Positions 1 through 10,999 of a DNA stretch of 64,000 nt are shown in pieces. How positions within the stretch are numbered: position 1 is the first letter of the stretch; each line of letters starts with the position of its first letter. Made by a program: the position numbers and the translations under genes. The notes under the pieces are model-generated. The model saw only the letters and a list, made by a program, of their open reading frames with translations, did not search any database and was not told the origin of the DNA. The stretch is from Otatea glauca (lineage: Eukaryota; Streptophyta; Magnoliopsida; Poales; Poaceae): contig CM070715.1 in assembly GCA_036346275.1 (NCBI GenBank), positions 72,899,667 to 72,963,666 on the forward strand, given 5' to 3'.

Positions 1-1353
1 CCTTATTGGAGTGCTCTTACAATAGTATAGCTCTGACTTGTGACCGCATAAGTAATAAAATTATCCACTAGTGGTAGTCCTTATCCACTCCGGATAAGTG
101 GACTCCAAACATTTACAAGCCTACTAATGCCTCCCATGAGCTCCTCCAAGGAAGATCAATGAGCCAATGCCTTCAGGCTATCTAGGAAACACCGATATCT
201 CTAAGAGTATTTGCAAAACAATTTCGCGAATAATAGCATTACATCACGGAGAGCTAAAACAAGGGAGATTGAGATATCAACACATGATGAGGCACTAGCG
301 ACTAGAGAAGACCTATCTGAATAGTATGGCAAACTATATTAGCAATTCGGTTTGCTAACCAAACACTAAGACCTATAAAAAACTAGGAACACATCCTTAG
401 CCTATGCAAATTATATCTTTGCCTTGCGCATCCGCTTGGAGCTTTCACTTGATGAGAATCATCTTCTCTCCAAGTCCGGATCTTTGTCTTGTTCATCAAC
501 ATAAGATGCCATTCATCATCCCAAACATTGACTTGATGACCATCAACACGTAACGTCATCCAAAATCTTCATTATCATGGGACCTAACCTATTTCACAAC
601 TCATAAAAATATTAGTTTCACAAACCCGGTTGTCATTAATCACTAAAACTCACCATAACACAAAGTTGGAAGGACTAGATCCTTCAATTCTCCTTTTGGT
701 GATCGACTATAGCCTGATTGAAAATAATTGAATTTAAATTAATTTTGAGTATATGTCAACTACATAAATGTCATGTACTCAAGGGTTGAATTTCAAAGTA
801 AAGATCCTCAATATATGTAAATAAATAACATGGATCTATACTAGTGAAACCGTAAAACATATAGTGAACTCTCCCTCAATATTTGCGTATGAGAATGTGT
901 ATGAAAAGCATATGTACATACTCAGAGTTCAAACTTTTATAGAATTAACTCTATATTTGTATCCAAGAAATGTAATAAAATATAAGAATATGACATCGGA
1001 TGCATACCTCCACTCGGATTTTCATCTTTCCATTCAAATGAGACTAAACAATATATATCATAATCAATAAACATGTTACTCTCATATTTAGATTTATTAT
1101 TAATCACTAAAGCCAAATTAATAGAGCTTGAACTTGCAACTACTCGAACCATTTCTAGTCATAAGGTTCTTAATTTTCATGTTTTGCCGTCATTTATATC
1201 TTTTTGGAGATTCATGAATACCAAGAATTCCATTATGCTAAAGTTAAACACTAACTTAACTCAAAATCTTGAAACATGTTAGTCTTGACAAATAAACATC
1301 ATTAATCACCAAAACACTAAATTCACTAAAAAATAGAGGCCTAGATGCTTACA
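1..1353 (-). repeat. Decayed Copia (SIRE-like) LTR sequence, two related pieces
   Basis: No gene is visible here. Read on the minus strand from about 1353, the sequence carries a GCATCTAGGCC block followed by a GGTGATTAATGA-type stretch. The same arrangement opens the well-defined SIRE-like solo LTR at 10618. A second, related start is seen on the minus strand near 712-668 (GGATCTAGTCCTTCC, then GTGATTAATGAC). This suggests one decayed minus-strand LTR nested beside or inside another. The left end is outside the window and no target duplication was found, so the boundaries are approximate. Small ORFs in this AT-rich stretch look like chance. Confidence 0.45.
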
Positions 1354-2265
1354 AAAGTAGAGAGTGCTCAAACACAAACACCATACCTATATCAAGTCAA
1401 ATTCCAAACACATCGAATTTTTTTTAACAAGTTCACTTTACCCCCTAAGCATATGGCCTGAGTCTGAGAAACACCCTCAACTACAAAAAAAACAGTTCAC
1501 TTTGCATCTTCACATTATCAAAATTAGAGCAAGTTACAACCTAAGAGTGGTTTCATTGGTTGTTGTTGCCATGTTGCATGGTACTTCATCGGTTTTTATT
1601 GTGGTGGCATCCATATAACCTGAATTTACCACCTAGAAATATCTTTCTCCCCCCCATCTCCCCTATTTGCAATGTTGCCCCACCGTCGGTTGCCACACTA
1701 CCAAGAAGGGTAGGAGAGGCAGTCGGTAGACCGTATAGTTACACTAGTGAAGGTGGAAGGAGCTGGACGAGGACGAATCAAGCCTCACGTGGCCCCAAGC
1801 GTGCGTAGGTGAAGTACGACGGTGTGGTGCCATGGTGCGGCGCCGAGGATAGCGAGGAGGAAAACCTGAGGAGTAGGCCACCCATGTCTGATGACTACAT
1901 GAGGCAATGGATGTGTCCAAGCAGACCATTGGAGGTGATGGGTAAGAGCAAAGAAAGGGGAGCCTCGGAGATCACTATGGCCAAAGGCCATAGCAGCGGT
2001 GATGCCGAAGTTGGCAGATGCGTCGGAGACAAGCATTGGCGGGCGCTAGAAGCTAGTGAAGTCGATAGGGCTAAGTGGCACCTGGCAACGGCGACAGCAA
2101 GATGAGGACATAATGTAGGCATAGAGAGATAAGAAGGTGGAGAGAAAGCTGAGGCACTCGTCGCGGGTAATTGAGCTTGTGGGTGGGACAACAGAGAGCG
2201 CATTGAGAAAGATAAAGAGGGAAGGAAGATGGTATGACATGTGGGCCATACTAGTATTTTTAAGG
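1354..2265. other. Intergenic stretch, no gene recognised
   Basis: This stretch is AT-rich up to about 1740 and then moderately GC-rich to about 2210. The GC-rich patch gives overlapping ORFs of 60-100 codons on both strands, but none resembles a known domain and none has a splice or codon pattern that sets it apart. It may be a transposon remnant; nothing more can be supported. Confidence 0.4.
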
Positions 2266-2658
2266 AAAAAGTCTATTCTTGGTCATTCATCTTTTTGTGT
2301 GGTTTAATTTTCTGCTATCATCTGTGAAACTAGGTAAAACATGTCTTCAACTCTCAAAACCATTCAGAACCCATCTCTTCTGCTAGCAAACTATAGTTCT
2401 GACTGATTTCAATAAATCTGAGCCAGCAAAACATAAAATAAATAATATTTCAAAGACATGTGGGTCCAACCTAGCCAGAAGACGTTCGTGGACTCGGTTT
2501 TACCAAGGTGGCGTGCTGTGTGGTCAAAACCGTCTTTTGTTAGTGAAAGGAATGGATTCTAAATGGTTATGATAATTAGAGGACGTGCTTTTCTCGGTTT
2601 TGCAGAGGGTGAAAATTAAACTACGTGAAGAGCTGATGAACCAAAAATAGACTTTTTT
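2266..2658. mobile_element. MITE with about 75-bp imperfect terminal inverted repeats
   Basis: The left arm reads AAAAAGTCTATTCTTGGT and runs on through GTTTAATTTTC. The reverse complement of the right arm reads AAAAAGTCTATTTTTGGT and also reaches GTTTAATTTTC, with similarity over roughly 75 bp. The total length is about 393 bp with no coding capacity. This fits a grass MITE of the AAAAAGTCTATTTT class. The superfamily and the target duplication could not be settled because the flanks are T-rich. Confidence 0.7.
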
Positions 2659-2879
2659 ATATATATTTTTCTTGATTAAGCGTTACTCAGTGGCAGAGCC
2701 AGAAAAAATTTAGTGCCTAGACAACGCCTAACTATGACATAAGAAATGGCATATTCTTCAACTCCGACAACAACGAGATTTAATTGGATTTATCAATAGT
2801 GGTTCGCTGACGAGTCTAGGCAAGCACGAGCTTTTTCCCAGACAATGAGTCTACCACTGACGTTACTGGCTGCGTTGTA

Positions 2880-3193
2880 CTCCCTCCGTCCTTGAAAGTA
2901 AGGGAGAGAAGCGTTCAAATTATGTCCTTCAATATTAGGGATTGAGAGCTCTCTCCCCTTAAATTGTGTTCTCAAATTGTGCCCATGCATGCAGATGCAC
3001 GCAGATACATGCGACCACACATATTCCAAAACAAAAACGCGGCAGGTCATTCTCTATAATCGTGATTAATTAATGCATTTATGTTGCTAATTAATAGAGA
3101 CACAGTACTAAATAGGGGCATTAGAGTCTTTTGACAGAAACCATAATCTGTCCTAAAATTTCTTCTGTCCCTTATTTTCGAGGACGGAGGGAG
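2880..3193. mobile_element. Stowaway-type (Tc1/mariner) MITE
   Basis: The 314-bp element begins with CTCCCTCCGTCC and ends with the inverted copy GGACGGAGGGAG. It is flanked on both sides by the dinucleotide TA (2878-2879 and 3194-3195), the usual mariner target duplication. These TIRs and the TA target are the hallmark of Stowaway MITEs in grasses. It has no coding capacity. Confidence 0.9.
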
Positions 3194-3195
3194 TA

Positions 3196-4713
3196 TGTAT
3201 CCACTTGGAGACCATGTAAATGAAACCCGGACACATGGTTGCCACATTATCTAAATCTATGTTGTTTTGGATGAGATGGCAGATTACACTCGAGAGTTAA
3301 GGAATAAATTGAGAGTTAGGAGTAAATTGAATGGTTTTGTAGGTAAGGATGTGAAACATGAGTTCACTTTTTTTTTTACGTGGAGTATGTCTTGCAGGAC
3401 AACCAAGGACATTGGAAAGAGCTCATCAGTGCAGTGCAGTGCGCTTACTTTAAAGCGCACACCCCATAGGCCACATCAGTGGCACAGAGCCCACCACTTG
3501 AGCGCCTTGGATTGGAATGCCCAGTACTGAACAAGGTCATTCACAGTATGAGCCAAAAGGCCTTTCCATTTTTCCTTCTGAAGTAAACTCTACTGCTTTC
3601 ACCTGCCACCCATACAAAACCTTTGCAAGGAAGGAATCACAGCTTTCAGATTGGCAGCTAGCTGCTGCATCATGCAGCTTGTTTTGCCTCCCTTGCGCAT
3701 ACAGTACTATCTGACTCTCTCTCTCTCTCTGGCCAGTGCTATACTGCAGTGATATGGGGCTATCATTTGCTTGCTTAGTTGCGAGATAGGAAGGACCAGT
3801 AGTTTGCACATTTTGGTTGTGCAGTGAGAGCACGAGAGACCAGCTGCTTTTGCTGCTGAAGCTGGAAATGGCTTTCAATGGACAGGACAATTCATGGGGC
3901 CAGCCGGGGCTGTGGCGTGTCCGGCCGTGTGACATGCATGAGAAGAGAAAGAACAAAGACTGGCTAGTAGCTAGCGACCTAACCATGTCTGCCTATACTA
4001 GCACCACATGGCACAGAGCTTGCATCGTTGAACACCCTTTCATGCATGCCACTGCTATTTCGAAGTAACAGTTGTTAAATGCCTCCCATTAGTCCTTTCA
4101 TCCATTACTAATGGAGGTCTAACCTTCTGAGGCTAGCTAGAAGGTAGAATCTAAAAGGACTAGGAATCCAATGGATAGTAAGCTGCTCTATTTCTTTTTA
4201 AAAAAGTAAGCGTATTGTCTGTTGGTACTTTGCTAGTACACCTATGTTTTGTCCGGTTGTGACAAAGTCTAGTTAAATATCGATGGACAAATTAAACTCG
4301 AGAATAATATTAGTATAACTATGACCTAGCTATATTGGAGTTTATAATAGTTTATTAGGATTTAGGAACAAAATAGGCTAGTAATGATTAGCCTCTGCAT
4401 TGTATTATCAACATGGCAAAGTGGCAAGCGCCTTGCTTAATTAACTAAGTAAAACAAGCTACTCATAGGCTAATCCTCCACATCTTGAATCTCCAAGAAT
4501 AGGGCATAGGAAATCCAGCCAGTCATTACATGGGGGAAAACAAGTTCACCGTAAAGCACCACAGGGAAAAAGGATAAGTTGAAGCTTGCTTCCCCACGTC
4601 ATGCACAAAAGGATCACTCATCATATAAGAAAGTGAAAGAAACAAGTCAACAAGAAACCCCCAAAGGTCCTGTACTATTATATCCACAAGTTCCTCAAAT
4701 TGGAGCGCATGCA
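3196..4713. other. Intergenic stretch and 3' flank of the EPFL gene
   Basis: No protein-coding exon was recognised. A short (CT)n tract lies at 3715-3730. The part next to 4714 should include the 3' UTR of the minus-strand EPFL gene, but no clear poly(A) signal stood out. No tRNA, rRNA or familiar microRNA was seen. Confidence 0.4.
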
Positions 4714-5209
4714 TCATGGATTCAAGATCACGCTCCCACACTTGCATCTCCAGCTCAATGGCTTGTAGTTGGAGTGGTCGTCATATGAAGAAGGCATTAT
4801 TCTTCCACCAGTGGTAGTAATACTAGTATAAGCAGCACCTCTGCTGCCATGGCCGAGCTTCTTCTGAACACCTTCACCTTTCTTCTTCTGCAGCTCCTGC
4901 GGGCTTATAGGCACCTGCACTGCCTCACAGTGCCCGCATGACCTGCACCTCCCCTCGCAGCTCGGCGGCCTCGACCCTATCACACCTCTGATGGCTGCAA
5001 CGCTCTTCTCCTACAACAAGTTCAGAATATCAGATATCACTAGTTACTTGCTCGATCCATGCAAGAATGAAAGTTAACCATGAGTGTTACATTGTTGCTA
5101 TAGCTAGTTTGACCACCACACTGACCTCAGTAAAGGCGGCTTTGGCATGGACGGTGACATGCGTGGAAGTGAGGAGGATAGCTAGTAGGAGCAGGAAAAG
5201 ATGGCCCAT
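4714..5209 (-). CDS. EPFL2-like epidermal patterning factor-like secreted peptide
   Basis: This gene encodes a small secreted cysteine-rich signalling peptide of the plant EPF/EPFL family. Family members are perceived at the cell surface by ERECTA-family receptor kinases, with TMM in some tissues. Exon 1 is 5209-5126 and encodes 28 residues: a start Met, a strongly hydrophobic Leu-rich core and a likely signal cleavage after VHA (residue 22). The intron is 5125-5011 (115 bp, GT..AG, phase 0). Exon 2 is 5010-4714, giving a 126-residue precursor. The mature C-terminal domain has six cysteines at about residues 46, 50, 53, 56, 117 and 119, in GSRPPSCEGRC, SCGHCEAVQVP and WRCKCGS contexts, and ends in ILNP. 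The cysteine spacing and the CRSCGHCEA block look most like the EPFL2 subgroup, which shapes leaf margins and organ growth in Arabidopsis; the subgroup call is from memory. The reading frame is intact. Confidence 0.9.
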
Positions 5210-5997
5210 CTGATGATGATGGAAGTTGGAACTTGGAAGTAAAAGAAAAAAGAGACTAGTGGGGGGAGAGGAAAGGAGGGGATGATAGGGAGGGAAAGGC
5301 AAAAGTTGGCGACCAGCTGAGGGTTTCACAGGTCGTAGCAATGCGCGTGCGGGCGGCATTTTATGTGCGCCCGCGCGGCGCCGCGCGTGTGTATAGCCGG
5401 CCGGCCGGATGGATTCTCGCAGGAAGAGGACAGCTGATAGAAAACAGCCGGGTGCTGACTGGCTGATTTCCCTTTTGTCAGCTTGCTTTCGGTGTGCATG
5501 CATGTACGTTGTGCAATGTATGTACGTATGTGCTCGCTAAGCTTGTTTGCTTTGGTTAATTATGTGCTTCATATATAGTACATGAGGTTAATGTTTTAGT
5601 TATTGATTTCGTTGTCGAGCACCAACGTTAATCAGGACCTCAGTTGATTAAAAAAACCGCAGATCTTTGTTCAAGCACCTTGGTTTACTACACGTACTTG
5701 AGACAGATGTGTTCACAAGCTGTAATATATCAGATGGTATAAACTATAAAGTCGTGTGCCATTTGCGCAAACAAGTTCTAAAAAAATGGATGGATGGATA
5801 CTCTGTTTGAGATAGGCCTCGGCCCGTTTTACTGACTATCTCGGCCCAAATAAAAAAAAGCCTGCCTTCCCGTGCGCCCGCGGAAAGTCACAAATCCAGT
5901 GGGCTCATAGGATGAAGTCTATTTGACACTGAACTACTAAGGTGCGTCTACTTTAAACTTTGAACTACGCAATCTAAATAGCTGTCGGACCAGAAAC
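5210..5997. other. 5' flank of the EPFL gene
   Basis: This holds the presumed 5' UTR and promoter of the minus-strand EPFL gene. A GA-rich stretch (about 5240-5300) and a GC-rich stretch (about 5340-5410) precede the start codon. CTATAC on the minus strand near 5390 is a weak TATA candidate. No other gene was seen before the transposon tower starts at about 5998. Confidence 0.4.
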
Positions 5998-6089
5998 TGT
6001 GTTTTTGAACCCTTTGTATTTACCATGCTTGTTCCACGGTCAGTCGTTAGCACACATATTCAACATTAAACACTACTACACAAATATAC

Positions 6090-6335
6090 ATCACAATCGG
6101 TTCTTTTTTGTCATCACAGTCGGCTCTAGTAGCGACACAAAGTCATTAGATAGAGATGAAACAGCGTTATCACAGTCGGTTCTTGCCCGATTATGATGAG
6201 GAATTCATCTCTATCGGTCCTTTAGAAGAAGCGATAGAGATGACATAATTTCTATCACTTCTTCTGAAGAACCGATAGAATTGACCCCCTCATCTCTATC
6301 GTTTTCTTCTGAGAACCGATTGAGATGAAGAGATG
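6090..6335. repeat. Left subterminal hairpin repeats of the CACTA element
   Basis: Several copies of CATCTCTATCGGTTCT-like sequence alternate with their inverses (GAAGCGATAGAGATG). Each pair can fold into a short hairpin. Such arrays are the usual TNPA binding region of CACTA elements. The sequence is related to the arrays at 8905-9048 and 9569-10168. Confidence 0.75.
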
Positions 6336-6620
6336 TGATATTTTCCAATTCACCCTCCAATCAGTACATATTTCACACAATATGCATTTATCACATTCAC
6401 ACAACATAAATAAGCACACATTATGCACATATCACATTCACAGAAAACGAACACTTTATTACAACACATATCACATTCGTTCACAAAACAAAACTCAAAC
6501 ATATTTCACAGTCAGTACACATGCAATCGCATTCACATATGTAATATTGTTCACATATGGACTAGTAGGAGTTTTTAGGATCTCTAAACCTACCATCCTC
6601 CGATATAACTTCTATCAAGT
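6325..6620 (+). repeat. First copy of an internal direct duplication in the CACTA element
   Basis: This stretch begins next to a hairpin repeat and continues with TTTTCCAATTCACCCTCCAA, repeated TCACATTCACA words and a CATATGGACTAGTAGGAG block. The same order recurs at about 9050-9335. The shared open frame (TYHIRSQNK/R then YVILFTYGLVG) is probably a by-product of the duplication and not a gene. Confidence 0.65.
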
Positions 6621-7586
6621 TCAAATGACCCAATGTTGTACTTTTTCTGAAAGGAGCCAATTGTTTAGAACAAAAACAACTACTGTCAGAAGTCAGAATA
6701 TCATGGAATTTAGTAAGCTGCATAGGCATTATTATGGAAATAATTTGTCAAGAAGGATCCTCTTAAACAGTCACATGAAAAAAATGCAACTCTTCCTTAA
6801 CAATTTATAAGCATCACAAGAATTCAGTAATAATCTTTCGAAAACTTAAATCCACATTTTTCTACTTGAAACATCTTAACATCACCTGTGAAGAGGCAGA
6901 AATACATCGTATTAGATGTAACACAAGAAAGTAAGTAGTGTATAACTTGCTTCAAATTGGTTGTGGCTCTTTAAAAAGGATGTATAACTAGAAAATAAAT
7001 TCTACAACAGAACGCAACAAAAGGTGAGGGAGTAGACAGAAGTTAGCTATCAAGAGAACTGCATATCTGCAGCATATGAAGCAAATATATCAACCCATGA
7101 AGCATACTACAGGTCAACAATAATAATTTCAAGTAGTTTTACTTCCCTAGCCTGTATTAATGTGTTTCAGATCTGTTGTCTTAGAGTTTTTGTGCTAGCG
7201 CAATTTGCAATAATGCTACAATAGTAATGATCAAACCAGCTCAAGAGGTTGAAAAATAAGTGGCACCAGAAAGGGCAGGCATCAAATGTGGGGACTGGGG
7301 AACCATAAAATCCACAGCCAATGAAGATATGGCATAGTAGAGGACATTGTTTCACCAAAACATCTAGTCTGTTCTTTCTCAACAACATACCTCATCATCT
7401 ATGGTCATGGCAGTTTCAACTTCCAAACAGTATATATACTCAAATTCATAACGAACTAACAAAAAAACTTGGATCACAATGCCGATTACGGTATCCACAG
7501 CTAGTATACTTTACATCCAAAACATGAATGTGGAAGAGTGGAATGCACAAATGTAGTATTAAGACAGATAGAGAAAAGAAACTCAC

Positions 7587-7936
7587 AATCTGTTGAAATG
7601 ATGTGAAGAACACAGTCACACAAGCGCAGATGAATCCCTTGGCATTGACCTCCACATCCGTGACCGTGCAAATCCCAACACCAGCCACCACGACATAAAA
7701 AACCAACGTCGTGTACCTGATAGAATTTGACGAGTTGAGCATGAGGCTAAGATTCATCCTAGTGATGGACGTGTTGGCGTCGAGTGAGATCCACGCGAGC
7801 TCCCAGAGGGGGAAGTGCTCGGAGACGAAGTAGCCGGTGGTGTGGGAGATCCATCCGCCGAGCGCCGCGACAAGCACCGTGACGGTGAAGTGGAACCCAA
7901 TCAGCGTGGTGGTTGCATTCGCAAAGAAGCAAAAAT
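7587..7936 (-). pseudogene. Captured fragment of a UXT/URGT-type nucleotide-sugar transporter gene
   Basis: Minus-strand translation gives NATTTLIGFHFTVT, PLWELAWISL, ANTSITRMNLSLMLNS, then VVVAGVGICTVTDVEVNAKG and FICACVTVFFTSFQQ. These are recognisable core segments of the TPT-superfamily Golgi nucleotide-sugar transporters (UDP-xylose and UDP-rhamnose/galactose group). After LMLNS a single-base deletion puts the expected FYQ exon end out of frame. It is followed by an apparent GT splice donor, and the next conserved segment (ISKLSMIPV region) is missing. Conserved sequence resumes at VVAGVG and ends at QQ(I), followed by GTGAG, another donor-like site. Retained intron edges indicate DNA-level capture, not a retrocopy. 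The fragment lacks both protein ends and is not expected to make a working transporter. Confidence 0.8.
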
Positions 7937-8214
7937 TAGATCCGCGATTTTGCTGCAACAATCCAAAGCGGTGGATCTAGATCCGAAAGGGAGGGGGAGG
8001 GAGGAAGCGGCGGATCTTGCAACAGGAAGCCGGTTGGCAACGAAAGTGGCGGCCCCAGCTGGAGAAGGGCTGTGTCGACGGCGTCGGCAGCGGAGGGGTG
8101 CAGGCTGCTATGTCGTCGGAATTGGGAGTGTTGGCTGTGAACTGAGCTCGGGAGTGGTGTGCGCTAGGTTTAGGTGAGTTCGGGCTGGGGTAACTTTCCA
8201 TTTGTGTCAGTTTC

Positions 8215-8700
8215 AAAAGCTAATCGACTGCAATGAGGGCGCAGCATCTGTATCGGTTTTAGTAGCTAACTGAAAGGGAAAGCAGCATCTGTATCGGTTT
8301 TAGTTGATGACCGACTGTAATAAGGTAGGCAGCATCTATGTCGGTTTTACAATAGAATCGACACGATTAACAAGTAACTGTGTCGATTTTTAATCAAGAA
8401 CCGACACCATTAATGTATATATCTGTATCGGTTTTTACATTAGAACCGACACAATTAATTGAACTATCTGTATCACTTTTTAATTAAGAACCGACACCAT
8501 CAATGTATGCTATGTCGGTTTTTACATTAGAACCGACATGATTAGTTGAAGTATCTGTATCAGTTTTTAATTAAGAACTGACACAATTAAATGAAATATC
8601 TATGTTGGTTTTAAATTGAGAACCGACACTGTTAAATATCTAACAGCATTAATGAATCTATCTGTGTCGGCTTTAATTCAAAACCGACACTATTTTTAAA
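8215..8700. repeat. Array of TGTCGGTTTT hairpin repeats inside the CACTA element
   Basis: About eight imperfect units of roughly 55-65 bp occur here. Each has a TGTCGGTTTT arm and an inverted AGAACCGACA arm separated by a short AT-rich loop. The arm sequence differs from the ATCGGTTCT family of the neighbouring arrays, so this is a second hairpin family inside the same transposon. Confidence 0.75.
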
Positions 8701-8904
8701 CCTATTACATTATTATTTGAACCATGAATTTTGTAAAATTTTGCAGAAACGTACTTTGGGACACCACAAAGCTTTATTGAAAGATTTTTTTGAATAAAGA
8801 GTTAGCATTGAAAGATATGCCAAATTTAACTTCGTAGGCATGATTTTTACTTAAATAGTAGAAAAATCAAAACTTTTAGAAATAAAGTCCACATTTTTTT
8901 AGAG

Positions 8905-9048
8905 AAATCGATAGAGATGAGGCTGTCATCTCTATCGGTTCTTTGTAAGAAGCGATAGAGATGAAGCCATCTCTATCGCTTCTTATAAAGAACCGATAAA
9001 GATGATCACCTCATCTCTATCATTTTCTTGTGAGAACCGATAAAGATG
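8905..9048. repeat. Internal hairpin repeats (GATAGAGATG family)
   Basis: ATCTCTATCGGTTCTTTG and its inverses recur several times. The array closely resembles the left subterminal array at 6205-6330, and it is followed by the second copy of the direct duplication. Together they look like a copied left end of a related CACTA element inside this one. Confidence 0.7.
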
Positions 9049-9049
9049 A

Positions 9050-9335
9050 AGGGGTGTAGTGTGCTATTTTCAATTCACTCTCCAATCACACAATATGCAC
9101 ATATCACATTCACACAGCAATTGCAGACAAAATATCACATTTACAGAACACCAACACTTTGTTACAACAAACACATATCACATTCGTTCACAAAATAGAA
9201 CTCAAACATGCTTAACCATCAGTACACATGCAATCGCATTCAAATATGTAATATTGTTCACATATGGTCTAGTAGGAGCTTTCGGGGTCTCTAAACCGTC
9301 CGTCCTCCGACATGCATTCCATCTAGTACCACTGG
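9050..9335 (+). repeat. Second copy of the internal direct duplication
   Basis: The stretch repeats the landmarks of 6325-6620 in the same order and orientation: TTTTCAATTCACTCTCCAA, TCACATTCACA words, CACATATCACATTCGTTCAC and CATATGGTCTAGTAGGAG. Several indels separate the copies, so the duplication is not recent. Confidence 0.65.
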
Positions 9336-9568
9336 CATAAGTGGTCTCGTATCTTGTTGAGTGCAGTGCTGTCTACACTCTTCTGGGGGATATTGATATA
9401 CTGCAAAATAAAAATGAGTGTTCTAATTTAAGTTTTGAAATTTCTATGTGAAAGGCTAATTGTATTATTATGCATGTACATTTACCTTAAGGAAAAAGTC
9501 TGAGGAGAAATATCATCTAGAACAACAACAGAGGAGAGTTTAGCCCGAGGGGTATAAATAACCTAGCG

Positions 9569-10168
9569 AGACACATTACAATCGGTTCTCACTTAAAAAG
9601 CGATTGTGATGTGCACACACATCACTATCGGTTCTCACTTGAAAAGCGATAATGATGTGATCATGCACACCACTATCGGTTCTTACGTGAGAAGCGATAG
9701 TGATATGCATTATCATCACTATCGGTTCTCACATAAGAAGCGATAGTGATGATGACGTGCACATCACTATCGGTTCTTTTGTAAGAACCGATAGTGATAT
9801 GCATGATCATCACTATCGCTTCTCACAAAAGAACCGATAGTGATGACCACGTGCACATCACAATTGGTTCTTTTTTAGAATCGATAGTGATGTGTATGAA
9901 CATCACTATCGCTTCTCACAAAAGAACCGATAGTGATGACCACGTGCACATCACAATCGGTTCTTTATTGAGAACTGATAGTGATGTGCATGAATATCAC
10001 TATCGCTTCTCACATAAAAATCGATTGTGATGTGGCCAGTGGTACATCACAATCACTTCTAACCTGAGAACCGATAGTGATTATTATTAACACCTCTTCT
10101 AAGTTATCTATCACAATCGTTTTTTCGTAAAAACTTAAGAACCGACCCAGATGAAGCGATAGTGATGT
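9569..10168. repeat. Right subterminal hairpin array of the CACTA element
   Basis: About nine units of roughly 50-65 bp occur here. Each pairs ATCACTATCGGTTCT with an inverted AGAACCGATAGTGAT arm, joined by variable CATG/CACGTG-containing loops. The array is perfectly placed next to the right terminus. In CACTA elements such arrays bind the TNPA-type protein. A plus-strand transcript would form a chain of hairpins. Confidence 0.8.
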
Positions 10169-10999
10169 ATCATTTTGTAGTAGTGAAAATACCACATCCA
10201 TACACCACAGGAAGACAAAGTAACACTTAATATTAAGCATCCGAAGTTAAGTCTTACAAGTGACTGACCAGTCAAATAACTTTACATAGAAAAAGCTTAG
10301 AAATTGGTGTCCTCGTCTCCGAAGCCCACATCATAAAAGTAACCGGGTGACGGGTCGTCCATATCCTCTTAATATGTTTAACAAGCAATAGTAAGTACGA
10401 AAATCGTTATCCACAAGACTTTTGAACAAATATTATATAGTATGCAATTCTATGTCAATAGAGTGGCTATCCTACTATATTCTCAATTTTTTGCATAGAG
10501 GAAGCTTCCTTTCACAATATCAAGTAGTAGATTACAAGAGAAAAGTTGTAAAAGTATTTCACAATTGATAACAAGTAATAATAAAACATATGTAACAAAT
10601 ATAAGTATGTGGCATGTTGAAAGCATCTAGGCCCCTAAATTATTTTGGTTTTGGTAATTAATGACAATCACACTTATAGGACTAACAATGTTTCTCTAAG
10701 TGTAATTGAAGACAAGTTGGACAAGCTAAGAAAAATAATGAAGTGTGAACATAAGGCTAAAAGAAGATCAGTATGTCCAACTAAAGAGATAAGGTATAAA
10801 TTTAAAGATTTTTCCTAGTCTTTTTGCCGATCTCGGAGTTTGGAAGAAAAGATCGGATTATTAGGATAGATGTCGTACTATTAAGAGGGATTTTGATCAG
10901 TAGGTTGATGTGTGCTCAGTGAAAATGGCTCAATCAATATTCAAAATTGATGTTTTTAAATTGAGACAAAAAGAAATGAGTGTTTTTACCTATGTCCAG

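Larger units (their letters stand above)
6071..10185. mobile_element. Non-autonomous CACTA (En/Spm) transposon
   Basis: The left end is CACTACTACA at 6071-6080; the right end is its inverse TGTAGTAGTG at 10176-10185. Both are flanked by AAA (6068-6070 and 10186-10188), the 3-bp duplication expected of CACTA elements. Inside each end lie many hairpin-forming subterminal repeats (ATCGGTTCT and inverted partners). The 4115-bp element shows no transposase (TNPA or TNPD/TNP2) coding region, so it should depend on a helper. It carries a broken piece of a host transporter gene (7587-7936), which makes it a gene-capturing CACTA. It also contains an internal direct duplication and a second, different hairpin array. 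Confidence 0.88.

Noticed and set aside
1809..2203. Overlapping ORFs of about 100 codons on both strands
   Set aside because: No domain, no conserved start context and equal openness on both strands; composition-driven.
9569..10168. Regularly spaced palindromic repeats resembling a CRISPR array
   Set aside because: The repeats lie next to a CACTA terminus in plant nuclear DNA, vary in sequence, have no unique spacers of fixed length and no cas genes.
6090..10168. Hairpins considered as microRNA precursors
   Set aside because: Many near-identical short hairpins in a transposon array; no mature sequence of a familiar plant microRNA was recognised.
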